Assembly (NCBI RefSeq): GCF_003054245.1
Contig: NZ_QBKR01000010.1
Span: 54,624-118,623 of the forward strand
From: Melghirimyces profundicolus
GTDB lineage: Bacteria; Bacillota; Bacilli; Thermoactinomycetales; DSM-45169
DNA: 64,000 bases
Reading direction: 5' to 3'
Below are positions 1 through 7,875 of the stretch, one piece after another. Each line of letters begins with the position of its first letter. Positions within the stretch are counted from its first letter, which is position 1. Position numbers and translations under genes: made by a program. Below the pieces are notes generated by a model that was not told the origin of the DNA, made no database searches, and saw only the letters and a program-made list of their open reading frames with translations.

Positions 1-26
1 CCGCTTCAAAATGGATAAGGCTAAGG

Positions 27-48
27 CTCCGCGAAGGAGTTTTTTTTT
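27..48 (+). terminator. Intrinsic terminator of an upstream gene
   Basis: A short stem CTCC/GGAG with loop GCGAA is followed by nine T residues. It ends transcription of a gene lying to the left of the window. Confidence 0.55.
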
Positions 49-77
49 GGTTAAAACCCAACGTAAATTGTAAACAA

Positions 78-92
78 GTTTGCAAAGCAAAC
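78..92. repeat. 15-bp palindrome copy 1
   Basis: GTTTGC-AAA-GCAAAC, preceded by AAACAA. It lies between the upstream terminator and the first gene. It is one of five related intergenic palindromes in the first 17 kb. Confidence 0.6.
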
Positions 93-181
93 ATAGTGCG
101 ATTGCATGTATGCAAAGCTTACCAATCAGCCATGCTAAGGACAGGAAAAGGTTTGGAGCGGAAAATGAGGGGCTTTTCGAA

Positions 182-1312
182 ATGAATTTTGCCGATCTGC
201 TTACCTATGCGGACATTGATCATTTAAAACGAATGGCGTTTCATTACGGATGCGGGGGAGATGATCACTCCAAGAACGGGCTGATCACCTCGCTCCTGTA
301 TCACCTGGGAGGCTCTTCCCGGCTGAAAGGGGAGATGGAATGCCTTGACTCCGCCGAATTTCGATTCCTTCAGCAGCTCTTTTTCGATTCCCGCAGCGTA
401 TTCAGCCGGGAAGAGTTGCTGGGCAAAGGGCGGGTATCCTTGACCTGCGACGATGAAGAGTCTCCCCGGGACCTGGTGATTCTCGGTCTCCGGAAGGGTT
501 GGCTTTTTCCCGGGGTTTCCGGGAAAAACAAAACGTTTTTCGAGATTCCCGATGATCTCCGGCGCCGATTCCTGAAGCTTTTCGCCGAGAAATACGGCGG
601 CGGATCGGAAGAGCCGGTGCCCGCCGCCTATCGGAACGAAGAAGGCCTGTTGGCAGAAGACTTGGGTCTTTTTCTCCGTTTTCTTGCCCGGCAGGATGTA
701 TCCTTGACCATGGACGGGGCCATTTACCGTCAGCAGCAAAAACAGATCCTCAAGTGTTTTCACGTGTCGGAGGAACCCGTTTCCGGCAAGGGGTGGCGTT
801 TCGGCTTTGGGAGACGCTACCATCAGTACCCCGACCGGTTTTCACTGTTGTATGACTATGCCTTTTACCAGGGGTACATCGTGGAAGACCAAATGGAGGG
901 GTCTTTGCGTTTAAGCGAGGCGGGAGCGGGGAAAGTGGGTGAGCAAAAGCGGGAAAAGGAGGGAGAAATCTATCGTTTCTGGCTCCGGTTGTACCGCCGG
1001 CCGATCCCCCATCTCACCATCATTGTCAAGTGGATCGATCTCTTGTGCCATCAGCGGTGGCAACGGGCAGAAACCGTGGAAAAAGTGGTGCGTCACTGGA
1101 TCCAACCTTTTTACTATGAATCCGGGGCAGACCTCTTCCGTCGCATCCTCCGCATGCTGATGCATCTGGGTTTTTTGTGCATCGGAGAAACGGAATCCAG
1201 GGACGTTCTCATCCGGATGAACCCGTCGGGGCATGCCCGGATTGCCGGCATTTCCGGTTTCACCGAGGACAACCTCTCTTCCGAGTACACGGATGTTTAC
1301 GGGGTTCAATAA
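182..1312 (+). CDS. Conserved hypothetical protein, 376 aa
   Basis: I do not recognise a domain with certainty. The product is soluble, charged and rich in aromatic residues, with no signal peptide or membrane segment. The start is placed at the ATG at 182 because a GAGGGG motif lies about 9 bases upstream; an earlier ATG at 80 would run through the palindrome copy and has no ribosome site. Its place just before ypiB suggests a conserved housekeeping-region gene. It has a vague resemblance in style to helicase-associated winged-helix proteins, but no catalytic motif is visible, so the function is left open. Confidence 0.7.
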   Translation: MNFADLLTYADIDHLKRMAFHYGCGGDDHSKNGLITSLLYHLGGSSRLKGEMECLDSAEFRFLQQLFFDSRSVFSREELLGKGRVSLTCDDEESPRDLVILGLRKGWLFPGVSGKNKTFFEIPDDLRRRFLKLFAEKYGGGSEEPVPAAYRNEEGLLAEDLGLFLRFLARQDVSLTMDGAIYRQQQKQILKCFHVSEEPVSGKGWRFGFGRRYHQYPDRFSLLYDYAFYQGYIVEDQMEGSLRLSEAGAGKVGEQKREKEGEIYRFWLRLYRRPIPHLTIIVKWIDLLCHQRWQRAETVEKVVRHWIQPFYYESGADLFRRILRMLMHLGFLCIGETESRDVLIRMNPSGHARIAGISGFTEDNLSSEYTDVYGVQ

Positions 1313-1452
1313 ATTTGTCCCACAGGCAGGAAAAGCCCCCGATTCTGTGGAATAAAAATAAAAACCGCAAACATAGTTATTAGATACGATAACATCCACC
1401 GAATCACACTCATCGCACAAAGTTCAAAATATTCTCTATCCGGGATGGGGGG

Positions 1453-2010
1453 ATGAGGATGGGCGAATGTGTCACGGTCTCGGAAAAAAAAGAGTTCATT
1501 CAGTGGTTTTTGAATCGATATGAGCTCGCGAGGCGTGAGGCAGCTTGGCTTCTGAATTACCTTTGTTCCGATGATCAACTGCTCAAACGAACCCATTTTG
1601 TGGATAGTTTGCGCCATTTGTCGAAAACGCTTCTGATTTCCACCCGTTGCGTACGGATGACGCCCTTTCGGTTCACCAAAAACAAGCGGGTCAGTGCCGA
1701 CGTCGAAACGGCTTTCTACGATCTCCGATCCAACAAGAAAGAGGATCTTTATATCAGCCTCAGTTTCAAAGATAAGTCAACGTGTCCCGAATATGCCGCC
1801 GTATTGGAGGTTAATCCCATGGAAAGACAAGATCTTGTTCAGGACACCCTGCTTGGTTTGCTGGCGGAGATGATCCTCGATGAATCGGTTCGCGACTTCA
1901 GGAAGAAGGAACTGTATCGGCGCATTGACGCGGCGTTGGAAAACGGGGACGAGGAGCAATTCTTACAATTAACCGAACAATGGTTGGAGATTGTGGAAAA
2001 CAGGTATTAA
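1453..2010 (+). CDS. ypiB: YpiB, UPF0302 family protein
   Basis: The 185-residue product matches the YpiB family from the N-terminal SEKKEFIQWFLNRYELARREAAWLLNYL-type helix through the FYDLR and ADVETAFYD region, and is of family length. YpiB is a small cytoplasmic protein of unknown biochemical role, found upstream of the cytochrome bc genes in Bacillales. Two in-frame ATGs occur at 1453 and 1459; the G-rich ribosome site ending at 1452 favours 1459 by spacing. ypiF follows 59 bases downstream, across a short hairpin. Confidence 0.9.
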   Translation: MRMGECVTVSEKKEFIQWFLNRYELARREAAWLLNYLCSDDQLLKRTHFVDSLRHLSKTLLISTRCVRMTPFRFTKNKRVSADVETAFYDLRSNKKEDLYISLSFKDKSTCPEYAAVLEVNPMERQDLVQDTLLGLLAEMILDESVRDFRKKELYRRIDAALENGDEEQFLQLTEQWLEIVENRY

Positions 2011-2024
2011 ATCCGATATAATGT

Positions 2025-2047
2025 CCGGCAGGCGCCGGGCTTTTTTT
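2025..2047 (+). terminator. Possible weak terminator or attenuator between ypiB and ypiF
   Basis: CCGGC and GCCGG form a 5-bp stem with loop AGGC, followed by GC and seven T residues. The stem is short, so read-through into ypiF is likely. Confidence 0.45.
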
Positions 2048-2069
2048 CATTTTTCGGGGAGGGATGCAG

Positions 2070-2537
2070 ATGCGGCTTTCCAGCCTGAACCAAGCGGATT
2101 GGTACCGATGGGCTCCCTATGTGGATTCCCTTTTGATCCCTCTGTACAGCGTGCGGATTCCCGGCAAACAACCGGACTTGGGGGAAGCCGAGCAAATCCG
2201 GGAAGTGGCCGACCGGACGGAACGGTCACTGACCGGGCGACTGCTCCTGCTGCCGGCGATTCCCTACGGGGTGGAGGATATCGGACTTCTTCGCAGATAT
2301 GTGGAAGCGATCATGCAGGACTTGCACAAGAGCGGTTTCCATCATCTCTTTCTGCTCGCGCCGGATTTTTACCGCGATGGGTTAAAGGCCGAAAGGGAAG
2401 ATCCGTGGGAGCTTCTCACTCTTCCGCCGGAAGGTCGGATCCCGGCGGAAGAGCTGGCCGAGTCGGTTGTCCAACAGATCGTCACTCATTGGGAACAAAA
2501 CTCGCGGAATGAAGAAAGGGATTTCAGGAAAAAGTAG
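2070..2537 (+). CDS. ypiF: YpiF, DUF2487 family protein
   Basis: The 155-residue protein matches YpiF (DUF2487) of Bacillales in length, in its N-terminal LNQADWYRWAPYVD-like stretch and in its position between ypiB and qcrA. It has no signal peptide, membrane segment or recognisable catalytic motif, and its role is unknown. Two ATGs are possible, at 2064 and 2070. The GGGGAGGG ribosome site ends at 2063, directly against the first, so 2070 is preferred. A promoter for qcrABC follows the gene, so ypiF and qcr are separable transcription units. Confidence 0.85.
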   Translation: MRLSSLNQADWYRWAPYVDSLLIPLYSVRIPGKQPDLGEAEQIREVADRTERSLTGRLLLLPAIPYGVEDIGLLRRYVEAIMQDLHKSGFHHLFLLAPDFYRDGLKAEREDPWELLTLPPEGRIPAEELAESVVQQIVTHWEQNSRNEERDFRKK

Positions 2538-2570
2538 TACCGATCGCGCAAGAGGAGTTCCGGCCCGTTC

Positions 2571-2600
2571 TTGACATTGCTTTGACGGGTTGGCTATCAT
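2571..2600 (+). promoter_or_regulatory. SigA-type promoter for qcrABC
   Basis: A perfect TTGACA at 2571-2576 is followed after 18 bases by TATCAT at 2595-2600. It lies about 75 bases before the qcrA start. Confidence 0.6.
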
Positions 2601-2674
2601 GAGTATGTCCTAGTAATCCTTATGGTTCCGGTCCGGTTGGACGTTATGTCGCATAGAGGGAGGTCGGAAGAGTC

Positions 2675-3199
2675 TTGAGCGAAAAAGAAAGCCAGCGGAA
2701 GCCGGGGATGTCACGCCGTCGGTTTTTGACTTACACCATCGCGAGTACCGGCGGTTTTCTCGCGTCCGGCGTGCTGTACCCGATGATCCGCTTTGCTGTC
2801 GACCCGCTCCTGCAAAAGGGAACAGAAACCGAGTTTGAAGACGTCGGACCGGTGGAGGAATTCGGGAAAGAACCGAAGAAAGTCGAATTCTTCATTAAAC
2901 GGAAAGACGGCTGGTACCAGAAAGAAGGCGGGGAAAAGGCGACAGCCTGGGTCCTGAAAATCGGTGGAGAGATCCTGGCGCTTTCCCCCATCTGCAAGCA
3001 CCTCGGGTGCACCGTCAAATGGGAGGGGGGCGGCTTTCAAAATCAGTTTTACTGCCCCTGCCACGGAGGTCTTTACACCAAAGACGGGATCAATGTTCCC
3101 GGTACCCCGCCCAACGCTCCGCTCGATACTTACGAAACCAAAGTGGAAGGCGGGAGACTCCTTTTGGGTCCCATTAAGCAACGCGGGGGAGGTGCCTGA
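2675..3199 (+). CDS. qcrA: Menaquinol:cytochrome c reductase Rieske iron-sulfur subunit
   Basis: This is the Rieske subunit of the bc complex, carrying electrons from menaquinol to cytochrome c at the membrane outer face. The 174-residue product has a twin-arginine-like SRRRFL at residues 13-18 before a hydrophobic anchor at about 20-40. The 2Fe-2S ligands are in CKHLGC (107-112) and CPCH (127-130). The start is TTG at 2675, behind GAGGGAGGT. It is the first gene of qcrA-qcrB-qcrC, with only two bases before qcrB. Confidence 0.96.
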   Translation: MSEKESQRKPGMSRRRFLTYTIASTGGFLASGVLYPMIRFAVDPLLQKGTETEFEDVGPVEEFGKEPKKVEFFIKRKDGWYQKEGGEKATAWVLKIGGEILALSPICKHLGCTVKWEGGGFQNQFYCPCHGGLYTKDGINVPGTPPNAPLDTYETKVEGGRLLLGPIKQRGGGA

Positions 3200-3201
3200 T
3201 C

Positions 3202-3873
3202 ATGTTGAAAGCGGCTTACGAGTGGTTGGACAAACGATTGGACATCACCCCCATGTGGCGTGACATTGCCGACCATGAAGTTCCGGAACACGTCAACCCG
3301 GCTCACCATTTCTCGGCATTCATTTACTGCTTTGGTGGGTTAACCTTTTTTATTGTGGTCATCCAGATCCTGTCCGGCATGTTTCTGACGATGTATTACG
3401 TTCCGGACATCGAAAATGCGTGGAAGAGCGTCGATTACCTTCAAAATGAAATCGCGTTCGGCCAAATCGTCCGGGGGATGCACCACTGGGGGGCCAGCGT
3501 ATCGATCGTGATGCTGTTCCTGCATACCCTTCGGGTTTTTTTCACGGGGTCATACAAACATCCCCGCGAGTTCAACTGGGTGATCGGGATGCTTCTCTTC
3601 TTCACCATGTTGGGGCTGGGCTTTACGGGGTATCTGTTGCCCTGGGACAACAAAGCCTATTTCGCCACCAAGGTGGGCATTGAGATTGCGGCCAGCGTCC
3701 CGGTGATCGGCAGCGCCCTCGCCACGTTTCTTCAGGGGGGAGAGGTCGTCGGGGCGCAGACGCTGGCGCGGTTCTTTGCCTTGCACGTCTTTTTCCTCCC
3801 CGCCGCCCTGTTGGGATTGATGGGCGCCCACTTCTTCCTGATTCGGAAGCAAGGGATTTCGGGGCCGTTATAA
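3202..3873 (+). CDS. qcrB: Menaquinol:cytochrome c reductase cytochrome b6 subunit
   Basis: The 223-residue integral membrane protein corresponds to the N-terminal half of cytochrome b. It has four predicted helices and the paired heme-binding histidines, seen in the MHHWGAS (about residue 90-96) and LHVFFLP (about 194-200) contexts. It binds two b hemes and forms the quinol oxidation site. The length is normal for a Bacillus-type QcrB. It lies two bases behind qcrA and 27 bases before qcrC. Confidence 0.97.
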   Translation: MLKAAYEWLDKRLDITPMWRDIADHEVPEHVNPAHHFSAFIYCFGGLTFFIVVIQILSGMFLTMYYVPDIENAWKSVDYLQNEIAFGQIVRGMHHWGASVSIVMLFLHTLRVFFTGSYKHPREFNWVIGMLLFFTMLGLGFTGYLLPWDNKAYFATKVGIEIAASVPVIGSALATFLQGGEVVGAQTLARFFALHVFFLPAALLGLMGAHFFLIRKQGISGPL

Positions 3874-3900
3874 GCCGAGGTTAGGGGGGAAAACAAACAG

Positions 3901-4710
3901 ATGGCACACAATCATGACGGCAAGGATAAACAGGTCCACTTTGTCGGTGACTCCCGGGTGGCCAGACGGAACGAAAAGATGGTCCCCAAGGATTATTCCG
4001 AGTTTCCCGGTAAGACGGAAGCTTTCTTTCCGAATTTCCTCCTGAAGGAATGGATGGTGGCCGTCGTCGTTCTCGTCGGTTTCATGGCGCTGGTGATGGC
4101 CCATGAACCGCCGCTGGGGGAACAGGCCGATCCGACCAATACCGGCTTCCTTCCGGTTCCGGACTGGTACTTTCTGTTCCTGTATGAACTGCTGAAGTTT
4201 AAGTGGGCTTCCGGTCCCTTTGTGGTCATAGGGACGGTGGTGGTTCCCGGTCTCCTGTTCGGCGGATTGCTCCTCGCTCCCTGGTTGGACCGCGGGAAAG
4301 AGCGCCGTCCGGTCAAACGGCCGGTGAGCACCGGGATTGCGCTGTTGTCCCTTTTGGCGATCGTCGTGCTGACCTGGGTTGCCTGGGATGAGCACGAAAA
4401 GCAATTGGCTTCCCAACCGAAAGGGGACAGTGAAGACGCGAAAATCGTCCATCCAGAGGATCCCGCTTATGAGATCTACAAGAACAACGCCTGCGTCAAC
4501 TGTCACGGTCAAAAGCTGGAAGGCCTGCAGGGCCCTTCGCTCCGCGGAATCGGCGATGCCTACACCACGGAAGATATCCTCAAGATCATAAACGAAGGGA
4601 AAGGGCAGATGCCCGCGGGCATGTTCCAGGGGACCGAAGAAGAAAAACGACAGCTGGCGGAGTGGTTGGCCAACCAGGATCCGCCGGAGGAAAAGGAATC
4701 GCAACAGTAA
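3901..4710 (+). CDS. qcrC: Menaquinol:cytochrome c reductase subunit IV/cytochrome c fusion
   Basis: The 269-residue protein fuses a subunit IV-like domain to a C-terminal class I cytochrome c. The first part has three membrane helices and PDWYF at 87-91, matching the PEWY-type quinol-site motif. The second part has the heme motif CVNCH at 198-202 and a likely Met axial ligand in GQMPAGM. This fusion is typical of Gram-positive menaquinol-cytochrome c reductases, where the heme c domain is tethered outside the membrane. It closes the qcr operon and is followed by a strong terminator. Confidence 0.96.
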   Translation: MAHNHDGKDKQVHFVGDSRVARRNEKMVPKDYSEFPGKTEAFFPNFLLKEWMVAVVVLVGFMALVMAHEPPLGEQADPTNTGFLPVPDWYFLFLYELLKFKWASGPFVVIGTVVVPGLLFGGLLLAPWLDRGKERRPVKRPVSTGIALLSLLAIVVLTWVAWDEHEKQLASQPKGDSEDAKIVHPEDPAYEIYKNNACVNCHGQKLEGLQGPSLRGIGDAYTTEDILKIINEGKGQMPAGMFQGTEEEKRQLAEWLANQDPPEEKESQQ

Positions 4711-4728
4711 AGGCGAAAATCTCCCGGG

Positions 4729-4758
4729 CCCGGTCCCTTTCGGGATCGGGTCTTTTTT
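4729..4758 (+). terminator. Terminator of the qcrABC operon
   Basis: A 9-bp stem CCCGGTCCC/GGGATCGGG (one G-U pair) with loop TTTC is followed by TC and six T residues. Confidence 0.85.
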
Positions 4759-4786
4759 ACATCGAGCAAAAGAGAGGGGGGAGTCC

Positions 4787-5452
4787 ATGCCCATCCCCTG
4801 GTGGTGGAACCGTCTGACGGGGGAACTGGACCGCAAACGATTCCTGTGGCTTTTGCTGATGGCCAACTTTCTGGGAAGCATCTACGGTTTCTACTGGTAC
4901 AAGAATCAATTGGCGGCCACGCCCGGTTGGTGGAAATGTTTCGTTCCGGACAGCCCCACGGCGAGTGCGGTGTTCACGGTGGTGCTCCTTTTGTATGTGT
5001 TCCGGAGACGAAGCCCGTTTTGGGAAGCCTTCGGTGCGGTCACCCTGTTCAAGTACGGGATTTGGGCGGTCGTGATGATCCTGGCGGGTGCTCTTCGTTC
5101 TCCGGATCCTTTCCTCGAATCCCTGACCTGGACGGACTGGATGCTGATGGGCTCCCATCTGGGAATGGCTTTTGAAGGGATTCTTTACAGCCGCTTTTTC
5201 ACCTTTGGCGCCAGGGAGCTTTTTCTGGTCGGCGCTTGGACGCTGCTGAATGACGCGGTGGACTACGGCCTGGACCTCCATCCCTGGCTTCCCGCGTCCC
5301 TGGCGGGGACGGAAGCCGTTGTCGCCGTTTTCACGGTGGGGATGAGCCTGACCAGTCTCCTCCTTTTCGCCGCTTTGGTCCTGCCGGACCGGGAAGAGCG
5401 GAAACGGGAATATCCGTATTGGTTGGGAGTAAGAAGGAAGCGAAATATATAA
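4787..5452 (+). CDS. ypjA: YpjA, DUF1405 membrane protein
   Basis: The 221-residue protein belongs to the YpjA/DUF1405 family. It has about five or six hydrophobic helices and typical aromatic loops such as YGFYWYKNQL near residue 35. The function of the family is unknown; the conserved position between qcrC and ypjB suggests a link to membrane or sporulation physiology. An AGAGAGGGGGGAG ribosome site precedes the ATG. The gene ends five bases before a palindrome copy and then a long terminator stem. Confidence 0.9.
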   Translation: MPIPWWWNRLTGELDRKRFLWLLLMANFLGSIYGFYWYKNQLAATPGWWKCFVPDSPTASAVFTVVLLLYVFRRRSPFWEAFGAVTLFKYGIWAVVMILAGALRSPDPFLESLTWTDWMLMGSHLGMAFEGILYSRFFTFGARELFLVGAWTLLNDAVDYGLDLHPWLPASLAGTEAVVAVFTVGMSLTSLLLFAALVLPDREERKREYPYWLGVRRKRNI

Positions 5453-5456
5453 ACAA

Positions 5457-5471
5457 GTTTGCATCGCAAAC
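5457..5471. repeat. 15-bp palindrome copy 2
   Basis: GTTTGC-ATC-GCAAAC, a perfect palindrome preceded by AAACAA. It sits between the ypjA stop codon and the ypjA terminator. Confidence 0.65.
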
Positions 5472-5481
5472 AGAAGTCCGG

Positions 5482-5519
5482 GAAACAGAAACGGACCCGC
5501 AAGGGTCCGTTTCTGTTTC
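5482..5519 (+). terminator. Terminator after ypjA
   Basis: A perfect 17-bp inverted repeat with loop GCAA ends in GTTTC, so the U-tract is partly inside the stem. It is an unusually long perfect stem and could act in both directions. Confidence 0.8.
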
Positions 5520-5549
5520 AACGGGGGAAAGATCGGCTCTTTCTCATGT

Positions 5550-5578
5550 TTGTACAGGCCCTGCATAGGATCTATATA
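5550..5578 (+). promoter_or_regulatory. Putative promoter for ypjB
   Basis: TTGTAC at 5550-5555 and TATATA at 5573-5578 are separated by 17 bases, about 30 bases before the ypjB start. Confidence 0.45.
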
Positions 5579-5608
5579 AACGGGTTCTGTCCGGAGGGAG
5601 GGGATGTT

Positions 5609-6415
5609 GTGTCTCGGATTCTGTTGGCCGGTGTCGTCCTGGTGCATTTCATTCTTTTCACACCGGCGGCGGTCTTGGGCAAAGAAGAAAGTCCGGTGCA
5701 GCATTGGGCGGATGAGGCGGTGGAAATTCACCGTCTTGTGGAAAAGGGGGAGCTGGAACGGGCGAAGGGGAAACTCGAAAATTTGGCGGATCGCTTTTCC
5801 AACGGCGATTTCTCCCGTATCCGTCTGTCGGTGGAGGGAATGGAGGCGCTGTCGGATACATTGGTGGAGCTGGACCGGGAACTGGTGAGGGTGATGCCCC
5901 GCCCCGACCGGCTTTTGGTCGCCTCGAAACGGATGATGCTGGCATTCGATGCCCTGGCCCACCCCCGTCAACCGCTGTGGCACCAATACGAGTCGGTGTG
6001 GAAGGATGATGTGACGTCGGTGAAACAAAGGATGAAAAAAAACCGCCCGGAGACGGTTCGTTCCGCGGTCGGAACATTGGTGCGTCATTACCGGACGGTG
6101 GAACCGGCCCTGTATGTTTCCAGAAACCCCGAAACGGTGGGTGCGGTGAGCACCCTTGTTCATTCCCTTGAACGTCAGGCCGGCCGAAAACCGATGAAAC
6201 CGGCCCTCCTGACGTCCACCCTGAAACAGTGGGAGCGGATGATCCGTCCGCTGATTGACGGGAAGGAACAGGATGTGTTGGCTTTGGCCCATACGGGAAT
6301 GCCCGCCTGGCCCAAGGCAGCGTTGACTCTCGGAGGGATCATCGCCTGTGCTCTGACCTATGTCAGCTGGCAAAAATACCGGCAGTCACGGGTTTTTGTT
6401 CACCGAAGGAGCTAA
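5609..6415 (+). CDS. ypjB: YpjB, sporulation-associated membrane protein
   Basis: The 268-residue product has an N-terminal signal or anchor (about residues 4-22), a long helical extracytoplasmic body and a C-terminal membrane helix near residues 236-254, the layout of YpjB. B. subtilis ypjB has been linked to sporulation and lies in the same cluster. The start is the GTG at 5609, behind a strong GGAGGGAGGGG at 5592-5603; longer ORF versions would run through the terminator. It ends convergently with the yitT-family gene, overlapping it by four bases. Confidence 0.85.
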   Translation: MSRILLAGVVLVHFILFTPAAVLGKEESPVQHWADEAVEIHRLVEKGELERAKGKLENLADRFSNGDFSRIRLSVEGMEALSDTLVELDRELVRVMPRPDRLLVASKRMMLAFDALAHPRQPLWHQYESVWKDDVTSVKQRMKKNRPETVRSAVGTLVRHYRTVEPALYVSRNPETVGAVSTLVHSLERQAGRKPMKPALLTSTLKQWERMIRPLIDGKEQDVLALAHTGMPAWPKAALTLGGIIACALTYVSWQKYRQSRVFVHRRS

Positions 6416-7248
6416 CTTTTGTCGAAGGTGAATCCTTCTCCCAGCACATCCCGGACATCATGGACCACAACAAAGGCGTAAGGGTCGACGGAATGGACGA
6501 GTTGTTTCATCCGTGTCAATTCGTTCCGGCCGACCACCACATAAAGGACCTCTTTGTCGGAACCGGTGTAGCCTCCCCTTCCTTTCAACAGAGTCACCCC
6601 GCGATCCATCTCCCGGGTGATTTTGTCGGAGATGGAGACGGCGGAGTTGGAGATGATGGTGGCGGCTTTGGCCGTGTCCAATCCTTCCACCACAAAGTCG
6701 ATCACCCGGGCCCCCACAAAAACGGCCACCACGGTGTACATCGCTTTTTCCCGACCGATAAAGAAAGCAGAGACGGAGATCACCACCAGGTCAAACAGGA
6801 ACATGGTCCGGCCGATACTCCAGTCGAGGTATTTGTTTCCGAGGCGGGCAATGATATCGACGCCGCCGGTGGTGCCCCCCGTTCGGAAGATGAGGCCGAG
6901 CCCACTTCCGACCAACACGCCGGTGTAGAGAGCGGCGAGCAACGGGTCGTTTACGGGTTTATAGTTCCCTTCGGTCAGCCAGAGAGTGAGAGAGACGGCG
7001 ACCGTACCGAAGATCGTATAAATGAGCGTCCGTTTGCCGAACACTTTGTACCCCACGACGAAGAGGGGGATGTTAAGAACGAGAATCACGGCCCCGGGAG
7101 AGAATCCGAACAAATAATACAGAATGAGAGAGATTCCGGTGAAGCCGCCTTCGGAGAGTTTGTTGGGGATGGCGAAGTAATTCACCCCCAGAGCGAATAT
7201 GAAGGATCCGAGGATGATCAACAGGACGGGTTTGACGTGTTTCTCCAT
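6412..7248 (-). CDS. YitT family membrane protein (DUF161 and DUF2179)
   Basis: The 278-residue protein has five or six membrane helices in its first 200 residues, with the RTGGTTGGVDIIA signature of YitT-type proteins at about 121-133. A C-terminal DUF2179 domain follows, with LLKGRGGYTGSDKEVL-like sequence. The family is widespread in Bacillales and of unclear transport role. B. subtilis has the paralogue ypjC at this spot in the same direction as its neighbours; here the gene is on the opposite strand. An AGGAGG-type site sits before the ATG. Confidence 0.9.
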   Translation of the reverse strand: MEKHVKPVLLIILGSFIFALGVNYFAIPNKLSEGGFTGISLILYYLFGFSPGAVILVLNIPLFVVGYKVFGKRTLIYTIFGTVAVSLTLWLTEGNYKPVNDPLLAALYTGVLVGSGLGLIFRTGGTTGGVDIIARLGNKYLDWSIGRTMFLFDLVVISVSAFFIGREKAMYTVVAVFVGARVIDFVVEGLDTAKAATIISNSAVSISDKITREMDRGVTLLKGRGGYTGSDKEVLYVVVGRNELTRMKQLVHSVDPYAFVVVHDVRDVLGEGFTFDKS

Positions 7249-7316
7249 CTCTGAACCTCCTTAGTGTACGGGAGCGATTCTTATGTAAATCAATCACACC
7301 TCTGAATTCCCGCTTT

Positions 7317-7326
7317 ATTATAACAC
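7317..7326 (-). promoter_or_regulatory. Putative extended -10 promoter for the yitT-family gene
   Basis: On the minus strand the sequence reads TGTTATAAT, a consensus TATAAT with an upstream TG. It lies about 70 bases before the start codon. No clear -35 was seen. Confidence 0.4.
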
Positions 7327-7329
7327 CCT

Positions 7330-7372
7330 CCGGGGTTCCGGCGATGAGTCGCGTTGAACCCCGGCTTTTTTA
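7330..7372 (+). terminator. Terminator hairpin with no obvious upstream gene
   Basis: CCGGGGTTC (7330-7338) pairs with GAACCCCGG (7356-7364) and is followed by C and six T residues. No plus-strand gene ends before it, so it may be a leader attenuator for the mazG-dapB unit, or it may block antisense reads from the convergent ypjB. Confidence 0.7.
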
Positions 7373-7470
7373 TTATCGGTCAAGGGAGCACATGTCACCC
7401 GTCCTCTTGATAAGTTTGTCTTCCCCGACCGGATCGGTTACCATGGAGGGGGATTGAGAGGGGGGGGAAG

Positions 7471-7812
7471 ATGGACGATACAACGATGAAAGAGATGCAG
7501 CGGCAAGTGGATCGCTATATATCCCAGTTCAAAGAAGGGTATTTTCATCCTCTGTCCATGCTCGCACGGATGACAGAAGAAGTGGGGGAACTGGCCCGTG
7601 AAGTGAACCACCGCTTCGGGGAGAAACCCAAAAAGGCGACGGAGCCGGATCGCAGCATGGAGATGGAGTTGGGAGATCTGCTGTTCATCCTCATCTGTTT
7701 CGCCAACTCACTGGAGATCGACCTGGATGAATCTTTCCGGTTGGTCATGGAAAAGTATCAAACCCGGGATGCCGACCGTTGGACCCCGGTTGATCCGGAG
7801 GACGCTACATAA
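7471..7812 (+). CDS. ypjD: YpjD, MazG-like nucleotide pyrophosphohydrolase
   Basis: The 113-residue protein is a single MazG-type all-helical NTP pyrophosphohydrolase domain. The metal-binding acidic motifs are visible as EEVGELAREV (about residues 30-39) and ELGDLLF (about 66-72). Such enzymes hydrolyse nucleoside triphosphates, often non-canonical ones, to monophosphates. Length and position before dapB match YpjD of B. subtilis. A GGGGGGGAAG ribosome site lies directly before the ATG. It probably starts the dapB operon. Confidence 0.88.
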   Translation: MDDTTMKEMQRQVDRYISQFKEGYFHPLSMLARMTEEVGELAREVNHRFGEKPKKATEPDRSMEMELGDLLFILICFANSLEIDLDESFRLVMEKYQTRDADRWTPVDPEDAT

Positions 7813-7840
7813 ACCATATCATGGCATAAGGGAGGGAGGT

Positions 7841-7867
7841 GCATTCGGCGGACATTCCGCCGGATGC
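7841..7867 (+). promoter_or_regulatory. Hairpin between the dapB ribosome site and start codon
   Basis: A 12-bp stem (one G-U pair, 3-base loop) occupies 7841-7867. The strong GGGAGGGAGG site ends at 7839 and the ATG is at 7876. When the stem is folded, the effective spacing from ribosome site to start becomes about ten bases. Confidence 0.6.
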
Positions 7868-7875
7868 GCGGCAAG

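Noticed and set aside
1366..1377. GCAAACATAGT after the first gene, matching palindrome copy 1
   Set aside because: Only the right half is present; there is no opposing GTTTGC arm, so it is not counted as a copy.
4757..6373. Antisense frame of 538 codons opposite ypjA/ypjB
   Set aside because: It is a shadow of real plus-strand genes with clear families. Proline- and glutamine-rich composition, no ribosome site.
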